DNA from: Candidatus Gastranaerophilales bacterium
GTDB taxonomy: Bacteria > Cyanobacteriota > Vampirovibrionia > Gastranaerophilales > Gastranaerophilaceae
NCBI GenBank assembly: GCA_944324425.1
Contig: CALUWE010000008.1
Coordinates: forward strand, 1-64,000
Reading direction: 5' to 3'
Length of the DNA: 64,000 nucleotides
Of this stretch, positions 33,085 to 41,741 are shown piece by piece (the first letter of the stretch is position 1; the number at the start of each line of letters is the position of its first letter). The position numbers were made by a program, and so were the translations under genes. The notes beneath the pieces are model-generated. The model was not told where the DNA came from, did no database searches, and saw only the letters and a list, made by a program, of their open reading frames with translations.

Positions 33085-34767
33085 ATGGATAAGAAAAAAG
33101 TTTTTTTAATATTGTTGGGAATTGTTGTTTTTGCAGTCCTTTTGAGATTAATAAATTTGGACAAGCAAGAGGGCATGTGGAACGATGAATATTTAACTTG
33201 GGAAATTGCAAAAGCTGCTTTTCCGAAAGAATTTTTTGAAGCTATTATTAGAAATTGTCATGCGCCCTTGCATTATTTGTATTTAAAAGCTTGGATGTAT
33301 TTCTTCTCGGATTCCGATTATTCACTAAGGCTTTCTTCTTTGGTGCCGGGGGCAATATCGGTTGTTTCAATGTATTTTGCAGGAAGAGAGCTCGGGAAAA
33401 AGGCGGCTGATTCAACAGGGCTTGTAGCTGCCGCATTTTGTGCCATAAGTTCGTTTTTAATTTATTTCTCGCAAGAAGTCAGAATCTATTCGCTTCTTTT
33501 TCTTTTATCAAGCCTGCATTTAATTGCTGCAATAAAAACACTTGATAATCCTACAAAAAAACACTGCACTTTTTTTGTCATAACGGCACTTTTAGTTATG
33601 CTTGAACATACAATAGGCTTTGTTTTTGTTTTCTTTTCTGTTATTTCGGTTATTCTTTTTGCGGCAAAAAAAACAAAATTTAAAAAGTTCTTTTTGACAT
33701 CGCTTTTGGTTGGTTTTATTGTTTTTATTCCTGTTGCAATATTTTTATACAATGTAATGTTTAACCAAGAATATTTCAGTCAATGGTGGGCGCCATTCAG
33801 CTGGGCAAAATTGGCGTTTTTCTTTACGGATTTATTCTCGCCCTATCTTGTAAATATTACGAATGCACCGCCCAGTTTCTTGTCTATGGTATATGACGGC
33901 ACAAACATTAACTGGGGCTTTACCCTTTTCGCCTTCATTCCTTTGGCAATTTCGGTTGCCGCTATGGTAAAAGCAATCTTTATTATGGACAATAAAGTTA
34001 AGTATATTTTATTAACTTCAATCGGCGTTTATTTAACCGTTTTTGCAGCATCATTATTCGGAAAAATTTTATTCTTAACAAAATATATGATAGAAATTTA
34101 CCCGCTTTTAATTTTGCTTGCAATATACGGCCTTATGAGTTTTAAAGAAAAAAACATTAAAATTATTTTGGGCACGGTTTATCTGGTTGTTTCGGTATTT
34201 TTTATTGTGGTATCCGAATATTCGCCCGTTAAAATGGTAAGGTCCGAAGGGCAGAATATTCCTGTTGTCATGTTAAAAGTTCTTCAATACAAAGATACCG
34301 ATAAGGTACTTTTCTTGTATTATCCCAAAACAAGATTTATGAAATATTCAAAAGAAATTGCTCAAAATAAAAATACAAACGATATTTCAAAATATGATTT
34401 CACCTTTATTAAAGATAAAAAAGAAACAATGAAAGAAACCTTTAAAGAAGGCAAAGAAACATATAAAAATATATTTTTATCTCTCAACAACAGACCGCTT
34501 GAAAATTTCTTGAACAGAAATATATATTCCACAATCAAAAAGGGAGACAAATTTTTTCTTGTAGATTTTACTCCGGTTACGCTTTTTAGCCCCCAGCTTC
34601 TTCAAAAAAAATTGGAATCGGAAAAAAAGTATGAAGAAACTCCCTTTTTATATCTTGTGTTTTCTTACATCAGAAATTATATAGTAAGAGAATCTGAAGT
34701 CCTGCTTAGTTTATCCGATGTTGTTGCATATGAAAGCTGGCGTATTTATGTTTTCGAAAAGACATAA
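33085..34767 (+). CDS. GT-C fold membrane glycosyltransferase (GT39/ArnT-like)
   Basis: This 560-residue protein has about ten membrane segments in its first 380 residues. The first luminal loop carries GMWNDEYLTWEIAK, with the acidic pair typical of GT-C enzymes, then CHAPLHYLYLKAW and YSLRLSSLVPGAISVVSMY, as well as YFSQEVRIYSLLFLL. It would transfer a sugar from a polyprenyl-phosphate donor to a lipid, glycan or protein on the outer face of the inner membrane. The soluble C-terminus (~380-560) is unrecognised. Donor and acceptor cannot be told from the sequence. It starts with ATG after a weak site. Confidence 0.8.
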   Translation: MDKKKVFLILLGIVVFAVLLRLINLDKQEGMWNDEYLTWEIAKAAFPKEFFEAIIRNCHAPLHYLYLKAWMYFFSDSDYSLRLSSLVPGAISVVSMYFAGRELGKKAADSTGLVAAAFCAISSFLIYFSQEVRIYSLLFLLSSLHLIAAIKTLDNPTKKHCTFFVITALLVMLEHTIGFVFVFFSVISVILFAAKKTKFKKFFLTSLLVGFIVFIPVAIFLYNVMFNQEYFSQWWAPFSWAKLAFFFTDLFSPYLVNITNAPPSFLSMVYDGTNINWGFTLFAFIPLAISVAAMVKAIFIMDNKVKYILLTSIGVYLTVFAASLFGKILFLTKYMIEIYPLLILLAIYGLMSFKEKNIKIILGTVYLVVSVFFIVVSEYSPVKMVRSEGQNIPVVMLKVLQYKDTDKVLFLYYPKTRFMKYSKEIAQNKNTNDISKYDFTFIKDKKETMKETFKEGKETYKNIFLSLNNRPLENFLNRNIYSTIKKGDKFFLVDFTPVTLFSPQLLQKKLESEKKYEETPFLYLVFSYIRNYIVRESEVLLSLSDVVAYESWRIYVFEKT

Positions 34768-34819
34768 AAAGTTTAATTGAAATTAGCTACTTTGTATGAT
34801 GTAAGCCTGTTTTCAAATA

Positions 34820-34848
34820 TTGCCAATAAAGTCAAATAGTTGTATCAT
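34820..34848 (+). promoter_or_regulatory. Putative sigma-70 promoter of the symporter operon
   Basis: TTGCCA and TATCAT are separated by 17 bases, about 47 bases before the symporter start codon. It would drive the symporter, rlmH and the pyrimidine phosphorylase together. Confidence 0.5.
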
Positions 34849-34894
34849 AAACTAAAAGTCATATTTTTTTGTACAGAATTAAAAGGAAAAAACA

Positions 34895-36217
34895 ATGGGA
34901 ATACATATGCAGATATTAATAGCGGTTTTACTTGCCTTTAAAAGAAATTGGCATATAATTGCTGGTCTTTTACTTGGTATAATATGCGGTTTGGTTTTTC
35001 CTCAATCGCAATATCCCGTTGCGCACAAAGTTTTTTCATTTGTCGGGCAGGCATTTATTAATATCATCCAAATGATAGTAATTCCCCTTGTTATAAGTGC
35101 TATTGTTATCGGTATTTCAAGCGTAGGCGACAATAAACAGCTTGCCAGATTCGGTAAAAAAATGATTCTGTACTATGCAATTATAACTATTGCGGCAGTT
35201 ACAATAGGCGCTGTTTTAGGTATAGTTATCCACCCGGGTGAAGGCGCAAAAAGCTTTATTAATCCTGATATTGCACAAGAGCTTCAAGGCGTTGTTGCAA
35301 ATATGGTTGCAGACAATCACTCTAATTTTTCTCAAATACTGCTAAATTTAATTCCCAAAAACCCGTTCTATTCTTTAAGTATGGGTGATATGATTCCGAT
35401 TATCATTTTTGTTCTTATATTTTCAATTGCACTTTCCAAAATCGGCGAAATTAACCGCCCCGTTGTTTCATTTTTCGAAAGCATTTTTGCCGCCACAATG
35501 AAAGTAACGGATTGGATTATGTATTTGGCTGCCCCAGGTATATTTGCTCTTGTTGCGGCATCTATTTCAAGTTTTGGTGTTTCGATTTTCCAAGGCGTAG
35601 GTAAATATTTTATCGCAATTGCAATCGGCTTATTGATTCAATTTGCGGTTGTTTATCCTTTAATGTTAAAAATATTCTCTAAAGTTTCTGTCGTTAAATT
35701 ATACGGCGCAGTAACAGAAGCTGCCATGGTTGCATTCGGTACAGCTTCAAGCTCTGCTACTTTGCCTTTAACAATAACCTGCTGTGAAAAAAGAGGCATA
35801 TCAAGTAAAATTTGCTCGTTTGTTCTTCCTTTGGGTGCGACATTAAATATGGACGGTACCGCACTTGTTCAAACAATTGCCGTTCTGTTTTTGACACAAG
35901 CATACGGTATTGAACTTCCTATAATCGTTGTTATTCAAATTGCATTGCTTGCCGCAATTGCTTCTTCAACTTGTGCGGGCATCCCGGGTGCAGGTTTAAT
36001 CACAATTGCGCTTGTATTAAACGGCATAGGCTTAACACCCGAACAAATGATTGTAGGTTTTTCATTCCTCTTTGCATTGGACAGGTTCACCGATATGATG
36101 AGAACAACCGCAAACGTTGTTTCAGATACGGTTGTTGCTGCAATTATTGCAGATAATGCAAATGAAATTAACTATGAATTGTTCAATAATCCCGAACTTC
36201 AAAAAGAAATAATTTAG
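34895..36217 (+). CDS. Dicarboxylate/amino acid:cation symporter (DAACS family)
   Basis: It imports C4-dicarboxylates or glutamate/aspartate with Na+ or H+. The 440 residues have eight membrane segments and two re-entrant loops. Family signatures are FINIIQMIVIPLVISAIVIGI, the Ser-rich loop AFGTASSSATLPLTITCC, the NMDGTALVQT motif and SSTCAGIPGAGLITIALVL. Substrate choice between GltP-like and DctA-like is uncertain. AAAGGA precedes the ATG by 7 bases. It abuts rlmH without a gap. The Na+-pumping decarboxylase at 41.7-44.7 kb could energise it. Confidence 0.92.
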   Translation: MGIHMQILIAVLLAFKRNWHIIAGLLLGIICGLVFPQSQYPVAHKVFSFVGQAFINIIQMIVIPLVISAIVIGISSVGDNKQLARFGKKMILYYAIITIAAVTIGAVLGIVIHPGEGAKSFINPDIAQELQGVVANMVADNHSNFSQILLNLIPKNPFYSLSMGDMIPIIIFVLIFSIALSKIGEINRPVVSFFESIFAATMKVTDWIMYLAAPGIFALVAASISSFGVSIFQGVGKYFIAIAIGLLIQFAVVYPLMLKIFSKVSVVKLYGAVTEAAMVAFGTASSSATLPLTITCCEKRGISSKICSFVLPLGATLNMDGTALVQTIAVLFLTQAYGIELPIIVVIQIALLAAIASSTCAGIPGAGLITIALVLNGIGLTPEQMIVGFSFLFALDRFTDMMRTTANVVSDTVVAAIIADNANEINYELFNNPELQKEII

Positions 36218-36643
36218 ATGAATATTGAAATCGTTCTGGAAGGCAAGTTAAAAGAAAGCTGTTTTAAAGCCGGTTTTGATGAATTTAAAAAACGTTTGAC
36301 CGGTTATATTGACATAAAGCTTGTTGAAGTTTCGGATATGAATCTATATGTTGAAAATATTAAAAAACAAGATTATGTTATAACGCTTGAAATTGAAGGA
36401 AAAATGCTCACAAGTCCTGAGTTTGCAGCTAAAATCAGAGAAATTGAAAATGAAGGTTTTTATAATAAAATTCTTTTTTTAATCGGCGGAAGCGAAGGCC
36501 TGTCTGATTATGTCAAACAAAAATCAAACTTTAAATTTTCAATGTCAAAGTTAACTTTTTTACACCAAGAAGCTTGTTTAATTTTAATTGAACAAATATA
36601 TAGAGCATTTAAAATATTAAAAAACGAACCATATCATAAGTAA
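36218..36643 (+). CDS. rlmH: 23S rRNA pseudouridine-1915 N3-methyltransferase
   Basis: This SPOUT-class methyltransferase modifies position 1915 in helix 69 of 23S rRNA. Key elements are [16 protein letters not shown] (SAM-binding knot) and the C-terminal [29 protein letters not shown], which is very typical. At 141 residues it is slightly shorter than the usual 155-160. It begins directly after the symporter stop and lies 10 bases before the pyrimidine phosphorylase gene. Confidence 0.93.
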   Translation: [141 protein letters not shown]

Positions 36644-36653
36644 AGGATAAAGT

Positions 36654-37958
36654 ATGCGTGCAGTTGATATTATTGAAAAGAAAAAACAAGGGTACAGTCA
36701 CACAAAAGAAGAAATAGACTATTTTATAAAAGGCTATATAGAAGGTTTTATTGAAGACTATCAAATGTCTGCTTGGCTTATGGCGGTTTGTTTTCAAGGT
36801 TTAAATTTTGATGAAACCGCATATTTAACTGAAAGCTTTATAAATTCAGGCGACAAGCTTGATTTTTCCGATTTTAACGTACATATAGCAGATAAGCATT
36901 CAACAGGCGGAGTTGGCGATAAGGTTACCCTTGTTTTAATTCCTTTGCTTGCATCTTTGGGCATTGCTTGTGCTAAATTATCCGGCAGGGGCTTAGGTAT
37001 GACAGGCGGCACGATAGATAAACTTGAATCCATTAAAGGGTTTAATTGTGCATTAACTGAAGAAAATTTTAAAAGCCAAATAAGAAAAATAAATGCTGCA
37101 ATTTCATCTCAAACGCCAAACTTGGTTCCTGCAGACGGCAAAATTTATGCACTTCGTGATGTAACCGCAACAGTTGATAATATGTCTTTAATTTGTGCCT
37201 CCGTTGTAAGTAAAAAAATAGCATCAGGGGCTGATATTATTGTCTTGGATGTTAAATACGGTTCGGGCGCTTTTATTAAAACAAAAGAAGATGCAAGAAT
37301 TTTAGCAGATTTAATGATTGAAACGGGAGCAAGGCTGAATAAAAAAATAGATGCGGTAATTTCTGCCATGGAACAGCCTTTGGGAAATTGTGTGGGCAAT
37401 TCGCTGGAAGTTATGGAAGCAATTGAATTTTTAAAAGGTAAAATGGCACCCGATTTGTATGAGATAACTGTTGAAATTGCAGCAAGAACTTTGATGCTTG
37501 CAAACTTAGCTTCTGATTATGATATGGCAAAAAATTATATTGATGATGCTATAATGTCCGGTCGTGCTTTAAATAAACTGTCAGAAATAATTGAAGCTCA
37601 AGGCGGCGACAAAAATGTTATTGATGATTATTCTTTATTTGAAATTGGCCATAATACATATGAAATAAAAGCTGAAATGGGCGGTTATATTTCAAGATTG
37701 GATGCACTTGATATTGCCCATGCCTGCAAATTATTGGGTGCGGGGCGAGATAAAAAATCCGATAAAATTGATTTTGGCGCAGGGTGTGTTTTAAACAAAA
37801 AAGAAGGAGACACTGTAAAACATAATGAAACCCTTGCAACTTTATATTTTAATAATGTCAATAATGAAAGGCTAAATGAAGCAATAAATTATGCTAAAAA
37901 TGCCTATTCTATAACATTAGACAGGGTTGAAAAACATTCGGTTGTTGCGGATATATAA
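36654..37958 (+). CDS. Thymidine/pyrimidine-nucleoside phosphorylase
   Basis: It cleaves thymidine or uridine with phosphate in pyrimidine salvage. The 434 residues show the family signature SGRGLGMTGGTIDKLESI, the phosphate site KHSTGGVGDKVT, DVKYGSGAFIKT, and the C-terminal PYNP domain with LGAGRDKKSDKIDFGAG. Whether it is DeoA or the broader Pdp type is not decided. It is the last gene of the symporter-rlmH transcript and is followed by a strong terminator. With the purine phosphorylase at 4.3 kb the organism can salvage both nucleoside classes. Confidence 0.93.
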   Translation: MRAVDIIEKKKQGYSHTKEEIDYFIKGYIEGFIEDYQMSAWLMAVCFQGLNFDETAYLTESFINSGDKLDFSDFNVHIADKHSTGGVGDKVTLVLIPLLASLGIACAKLSGRGLGMTGGTIDKLESIKGFNCALTEENFKSQIRKINAAISSQTPNLVPADGKIYALRDVTATVDNMSLICASVVSKKIASGADIIVLDVKYGSGAFIKTKEDARILADLMIETGARLNKKIDAVISAMEQPLGNCVGNSLEVMEAIEFLKGKMAPDLYEITVEIAARTLMLANLASDYDMAKNYIDDAIMSGRALNKLSEIIEAQGGDKNVIDDYSLFEIGHNTYEIKAEMGGYISRLDALDIAHACKLLGAGRDKKSDKIDFGAGCVLNKKEGDTVKHNETLATLYFNNVNNERLNEAINYAKNAYSITLDRVEKHSVVADI

Positions 37959-37960
37959 TT

Positions 37961-37986
37961 AAATGGGGCAAATTGCCCCATTTTTA
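37961..37986. terminator. Rho-independent terminator after pyrimidine phosphorylase
   Basis: The stem TGGGGCA/TGCCCCA with a 3-base loop is followed by TTTTTAAATTT on the plus strand. It ends right at the stop of the convergent cupin gene and may serve both. Confidence 0.85.
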
Positions 37987-38289
37987 AATTTTAATCAATA
38001 AAAATTTTGAATCTTTTTTAGCTAAAACTTTATGTTCTTTGTCTTTTTTAAACATTAAAAAGTCCTTTTCTTTTAATTCAAATTTTTCCGCATCAAAATG
38101 CAATTCAATTTCGCCTTCAATTAAATACACCATGGCATCTTGTTTGGATGTATGAGTATCAATTATTCCGTCTTTTTTAATTACAATTAAATTAACGGAT
38201 GAATTTTCACTTTCAAGCAAGGTTTCTTTATTGTATTCTTTTCCGTCTAAATTAATTTCGTTTTTGGCGTTTAATACATTAAAAAACAT
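37984..38289 (-). CDS. Small cupin-domain protein
   Basis: This 101-residue single cupin barrel reads DTHTSKQDAMVYLIEGEIELHF and KDFLMFKKDKEHKVLAKKDSKFLLI. The second motif keeps a metal-ligand-like His, while the first has DTHTS in place of the usual HxH, so metal binding is uncertain. I chose the ATG at 38289, because GGAGG lies 9 bases upstream; the frame is open further upstream without a good start. Function is unknown. It is a single gene downstream of dnaX on the same strand. Confidence 0.7.
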   Translation of the reverse strand: MFFNVLNAKNEINLDGKEYNKETLLESENSSVNLIVIKKDGIIDTHTSKQDAMVYLIEGEIELHFDAEKFELKEKDFLMFKKDKEHKVLAKKDSKFLLIKI

Positions 38290-38370
38290 AATTTTTCCCT
38301 CCTTTTTCATATTTTTCAAAACAATATGAAAAAAGTCATCCGCCAAAAAAATAAACAAAAGAATTATTTT

Positions 38371-40236
38371 TTATTCAATAACTCTGCCGTTATATGTTTC
38401 AAGCATTTCTCTTGTTGTTCTTGTATAGTGGCTCAAATCTTGTTTTGGGGTTTGAGGTTCGTTTTCTTCTTTTATTTCGGGGCGGTTATTTTCTTCTTTT
38501 TCAACAAAAGGTTTTTCCTCAACCGTATTTGTTGTTGTTTGGGGTGCATGGTATTCGGGTTTCGGTGCAGGGTTTGAAATTTTAACGTTTATTTTTGTAT
38601 CAATAATTTTTGTTTTATCTGTTATCGTTACAAATTCAATTCCCCCGTTTTCCCCTAAAATTAATTTAATTGCTTTTAAAAGAGGGTTATATTTATTGTC
38701 GCTTTTAGCTTGCGTGAGTGCATTTTGGTTTACAAAGCCCAATATGATTTTATTATTTTCAATATTTATCAATTTGCCAACGCCTGAATAAAAGAATTTG
38801 GCGGGAATTGATTCAACTTTATTTAAAATTTCAGTCCAAATTTTAGAAGGGTCGCCCGAAACTTGAACGGTTTGCTCTGTTTGAATTGGTTCTGCTTCAA
38901 TTGGTTTGGCCTCAATCGGTTCAGGTTCTTTTTCAACCTTTATTTCAGGTTCAATTTTTTGTTCAATAGCGGGTTTTGCTGCAATTTCAACTTCTTTTTT
39001 AATTTCAGGCTGTTTTATTTCTTCTTTTTTAATTTCAACTTTTGGTTGAACCGGCGCAATTTGAACTTTTTGCACCGCTTGAATGTTTTTAGGAATCTGA
39101 ACTTGTGCCTCAACCGATAAAATATCAATGTTTGAAATGTTTATAATCATTAATTCCGCCCAAATATAAGGGTTTGTGGCGGTTTTAATTTCTTTATAAA
39201 AATCAATAACTTTATCTAAAATTTTAATTAGTTTCTTTTGTTCAAAAAGCGCATTTTCTTTAATTTTTTGAATATTTTCCTTTGAAATTAAAGTTAAATT
39301 TGAAACTTCATCTTCATTTTTTGAGCTTAAAATTAAAATTATATTCCTTAAAAATTCAATGTAATTTTCAACAAAATTTCTTGGGTCAGACCCTTTTTCA
39401 TAAATTTTTTCAACTTCTTTAATTGAAGCTTCAATGTCGCCTTTTAAGATTGTATCTGTTAAATTAAACAAAACATCAAAAGTCAATTTGCCGATTAAAT
39501 CTTCAATTGTTTCTTTTGTAATTTGTTTTTCAATTCCTAAAATTGAAGCTTGATCTAAAAGTGCAAGAGAATCTCTCATTCCGCCCGAAACATTTTTTGC
39601 AATTGAATAAAGAGCATCATCTGTTATATTAATTTTTTCAATGTCTGATATTTCTCTTAATCTTTTAACAATGTCATCTATTGTAATTCTTCTAAAATCA
39701 AACCTTTGACACCTGCTTACAATAGTTTCTATAACTTTATGCGGTTCTGTTGTTGCCAAAATAAAAATTACATTTTTAGGGGGTTCTTCAAAAGTTTTTA
39801 ATAAAGCATTAAAAGCTTCTTTTGATAACATATGAACTTCATCTATAATAAAAATTTTATATTTGCCGTTCATCGGTGCATATTGAACTTTGTTTATAAG
39901 CTCTTTTGCATCATCAATGCCCCTGTTTGTAGCTGCGTCTATTTCAATAACATCTAAGCCTGAAGCGTTTGTAACATCTTGGCAGCTTTGGCATTTTTGG
40001 CAAGGTTCAGTTGTCGGGCCATTAATACAATTAAGAGATTTTGCAAAAATTCTGGCACTTGAAGTTTTTCCCGTTCCTCTTGGCCCGCAAAAAAGATAAG
40101 CATTTGCAATTTTATTTAATTTAATTGCATTAGAAAGTGCTTTAACGGTAAAATCCTGCCCAATCACATCTTTAAAAGATTGAGGACGATATTTTCTGAA
40201 TAAAGGCAAATACTCATTTTTGGTTTCTTCGTTCAT
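38371..40236 (-). CDS. dnaX: DNA polymerase III gamma/tau subunit
   Basis: This is the clamp-loader ATPase. Residues 1 to about 370 contain FRKYRPQSFKDVIGQ, Walker A CGPRGTGKTSSAR, the zinc module C...CQKCQSC, Walker B IFIIDEVHML and sensor ILATTEPHKVIETIVSRCQRFDFR. Domain III follows. A Pro/Glu/Lys/Gln-rich linker (~385-480) leads to a C-terminal tau-like domain (WTEILNKVESIPAKFFYSGVGKL). I see no obvious frameshift signal for a separate gamma product. 621 residues is normal. Confidence 0.96.
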   Translation of the reverse strand: MNEETKNEYLPLFRKYRPQSFKDVIGQDFTVKALSNAIKLNKIANAYLFCGPRGTGKTSSARIFAKSLNCINGPTTEPCQKCQSCQDVTNASGLDVIEIDAATNRGIDDAKELINKVQYAPMNGKYKIFIIDEVHMLSKEAFNALLKTFEEPPKNVIFILATTEPHKVIETIVSRCQRFDFRRITIDDIVKRLREISDIEKINITDDALYSIAKNVSGGMRDSLALLDQASILGIEKQITKETIEDLIGKLTFDVLFNLTDTILKGDIEASIKEVEKIYEKGSDPRNFVENYIEFLRNIILILSSKNEDEVSNLTLISKENIQKIKENALFEQKKLIKILDKVIDFYKEIKTATNPYIWAELMIINISNIDILSVEAQVQIPKNIQAVQKVQIAPVQPKVEIKKEEIKQPEIKKEVEIAAKPAIEQKIEPEIKVEKEPEPIEAKPIEAEPIQTEQTVQVSGDPSKIWTEILNKVESIPAKFFYSGVGKLINIENNKIILGFVNQNALTQAKSDNKYNPLLKAIKLILGENGGIEFVTITDKTKIIDTKINVKISNPAPKPEYHAPQTTTNTVEEKPFVEKEENNRPEIKEENEPQTPKQDLSHYTRTTREMLETYNGRVIE

Positions 40237-40279
40237 AAACTCTATTATATTATAAAAATTTTTTTGTTAAAATGACTTT

Positions 40280-41071
40280 ATGAAAAAAGTTGCAATAATA
40301 GCGCCCTCAGGCTCAATAGAAAATTTTGACGATAAAAAAGTTATAAACTTTTTTGAAAATAAAAATACGGAAGCCGTTATTTTCCCTTCTTGCTATTCAA
40401 ATTTCAGGTATATGGCAGGAGATGACAATTTAAGGGTTCAAGACATTCATAACGCTTTTTTAGATAAAACCATAGATACAATAATTTGTGCTCGCGGCGG
40501 CTTTGGCGCAATCAGGCTTGTTGATAAAATAGATTATGAAATTATAAAAAATAATAAAAAAGCTTTTGTCGGTTTTTCTGATATTACAATTCTTTTAATT
40601 TCATTTTTAAAACGTGCAAATTTAACCTCATTCCATGCGCCAATGGCAGTAAATGGTGTTATTAATATGAATGATAATGAATTTGAAAATTATAAAAATG
40701 AAATTGAAAATAATTCTTTTAAAACAAAATTAAAAGGCGGCATCCTTTGGGGCGGCAATTTGGCATCAATTGTTTCAATGTTTGGTTCAATGAATGAAGA
40801 TTATATCCCTGAAAATGACATTATTTTATTTTTAGAAGATATAAATGAACCTGACTATAAAATAGATAAAATGTTTCACCAAATTTTAAGAAATAAAGCC
40901 TTATCAAATAAAATTAAGGGAATAATTTTTGGTGAATTTACAGGGGCAGGCAAATATTTAGATGAAATTCAATTTGAATTTGCTTCTTTTTTAAATGTTC
41001 CATATGAAATAAATAAAAATATAGGGCATATTAAAAACAATATAATTCTTCCTTTTGGTAAAACTTTTTAA
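40280..41071 (+). CDS. LD-carboxypeptidase (peptidase S66), short C-terminus
   Basis: It trims the terminal D-Ala from recycled tetrapeptides to tripeptides in murein recycling. The S66 catalytic Ser is in FVGFSDITILL, Glu in ILFLEDINEPDYKIDKM, and His in NIGHIKNN. The substrate Arg region is ICARGGFGAIRLVDKID. At 263 residues it is shorter than the usual ~300. It stops at ILPFGKTF, where relatives continue for about 20-25 residues with the last strand, so the terminal strand is missing. The downstream bases in this frame show no continuation. It complements the MpaA-like amidase at 22.9 kb. Confidence 0.85.
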   Translation: MKKVAIIAPSGSIENFDDKKVINFFENKNTEAVIFPSCYSNFRYMAGDDNLRVQDIHNAFLDKTIDTIICARGGFGAIRLVDKIDYEIIKNNKKAFVGFSDITILLISFLKRANLTSFHAPMAVNGVINMNDNEFENYKNEIENNSFKTKLKGGILWGGNLASIVSMFGSMNEDYIPENDIILFLEDINEPDYKIDKMFHQILRNKALSNKIKGIIFGEFTGAGKYLDEIQFEFASFLNVPYEINKNIGHIKNNIILPFGKTF

Positions 41072-41116
41072 CCCTTCTTGTGCAAAAAAATATGTTTGCA
41101 ATATAATTAACTTGGT

Positions 41117-41695
41117 ATGCATGCTAAAGTTATAAAATTAGATAGCGTTGAATCAACAAACATTTGGGCAAGGAAACACCTTGCCGAATTGAATGACTTT
41201 GATGTTGTTTCGGCTGATATTCAATCAAAAGGCCACGGGCAGTTTGATAGAAAATGGTTTTCATCGTCATCTAACGGCGGAAATATTTATATTTCAATTG
41301 TTCTAAAACCTGATAACATTGAACACTTAAACGAATTAACAAGGTTTAGCGCTGTTATAATTTCAGACATTTTGGAAAAAGATTATAAACTTGAACCAAA
41401 CTTTAAATTTCCGAATGATATATTGATAGACGGTAAAAAAATTTCAGGCATTTTAGCGGAATCTGTTTTTTTAGGGTCTGAATTTAAGGGAGTTATTGTC
41501 GGAATCGGAATTAACTTAAATTTAAACGAAGAAGAACTTTCAAATATTGATGTTCCTGCAACTTCAATATTCAATGAAACTAAGAAAAATGTTAATAAAG
41601 AAGAATTTTTAACTCACTTTATGGAACATTTTGAAAATTGTTATGATAAGTTTCTTGAATTCGGCTTAGAGCAAGAGCTTTCATACATTAAATAA
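41117..41695 (+). CDS. birA: Biotin-protein ligase (catalytic domain only)
   Basis: It activates biotin with ATP and attaches it to a carrier lysine. The 192 residues carry the catalytic core: DSVESTNIWARKHL, the biotin loop KGHGQFDRKWFSSSSNGGNIYISIVL (the usual GRGRxGRxW is changed but the order is kept), KFPNDILIDGKKISGILAE and GVIVGIGINLN. The N-terminal DNA-binding domain and the C-terminal SH3-like domain are absent, so it is not a repressor. It lies directly upstream of the biotin-bearing OadA gene, its obvious substrate. Confidence 0.9.
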   Translation: MHAKVIKLDSVESTNIWARKHLAELNDFDVVSADIQSKGHGQFDRKWFSSSSNGGNIYISIVLKPDNIEHLNELTRFSAVIISDILEKDYKLEPNFKFPNDILIDGKKISGILAESVFLGSEFKGVIVGIGINLNLNEEELSNIDVPATSIFNETKKNVNKEEFLTHFMEHFENCYDKFLEFGLEQELSYIK

Positions 41696-41741
41696 ATTTA
41701 TTTGTTTTCACTAAATCTTAATAAGGAGAAAAGAGGAAAAT

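Noticed and set aside
38326..39120. Phe/Leu-rich plus-strand frames opposite dnaX
   Set aside because: They are antisense to the well-supported dnaX linker and have no ribosome-binding sites.
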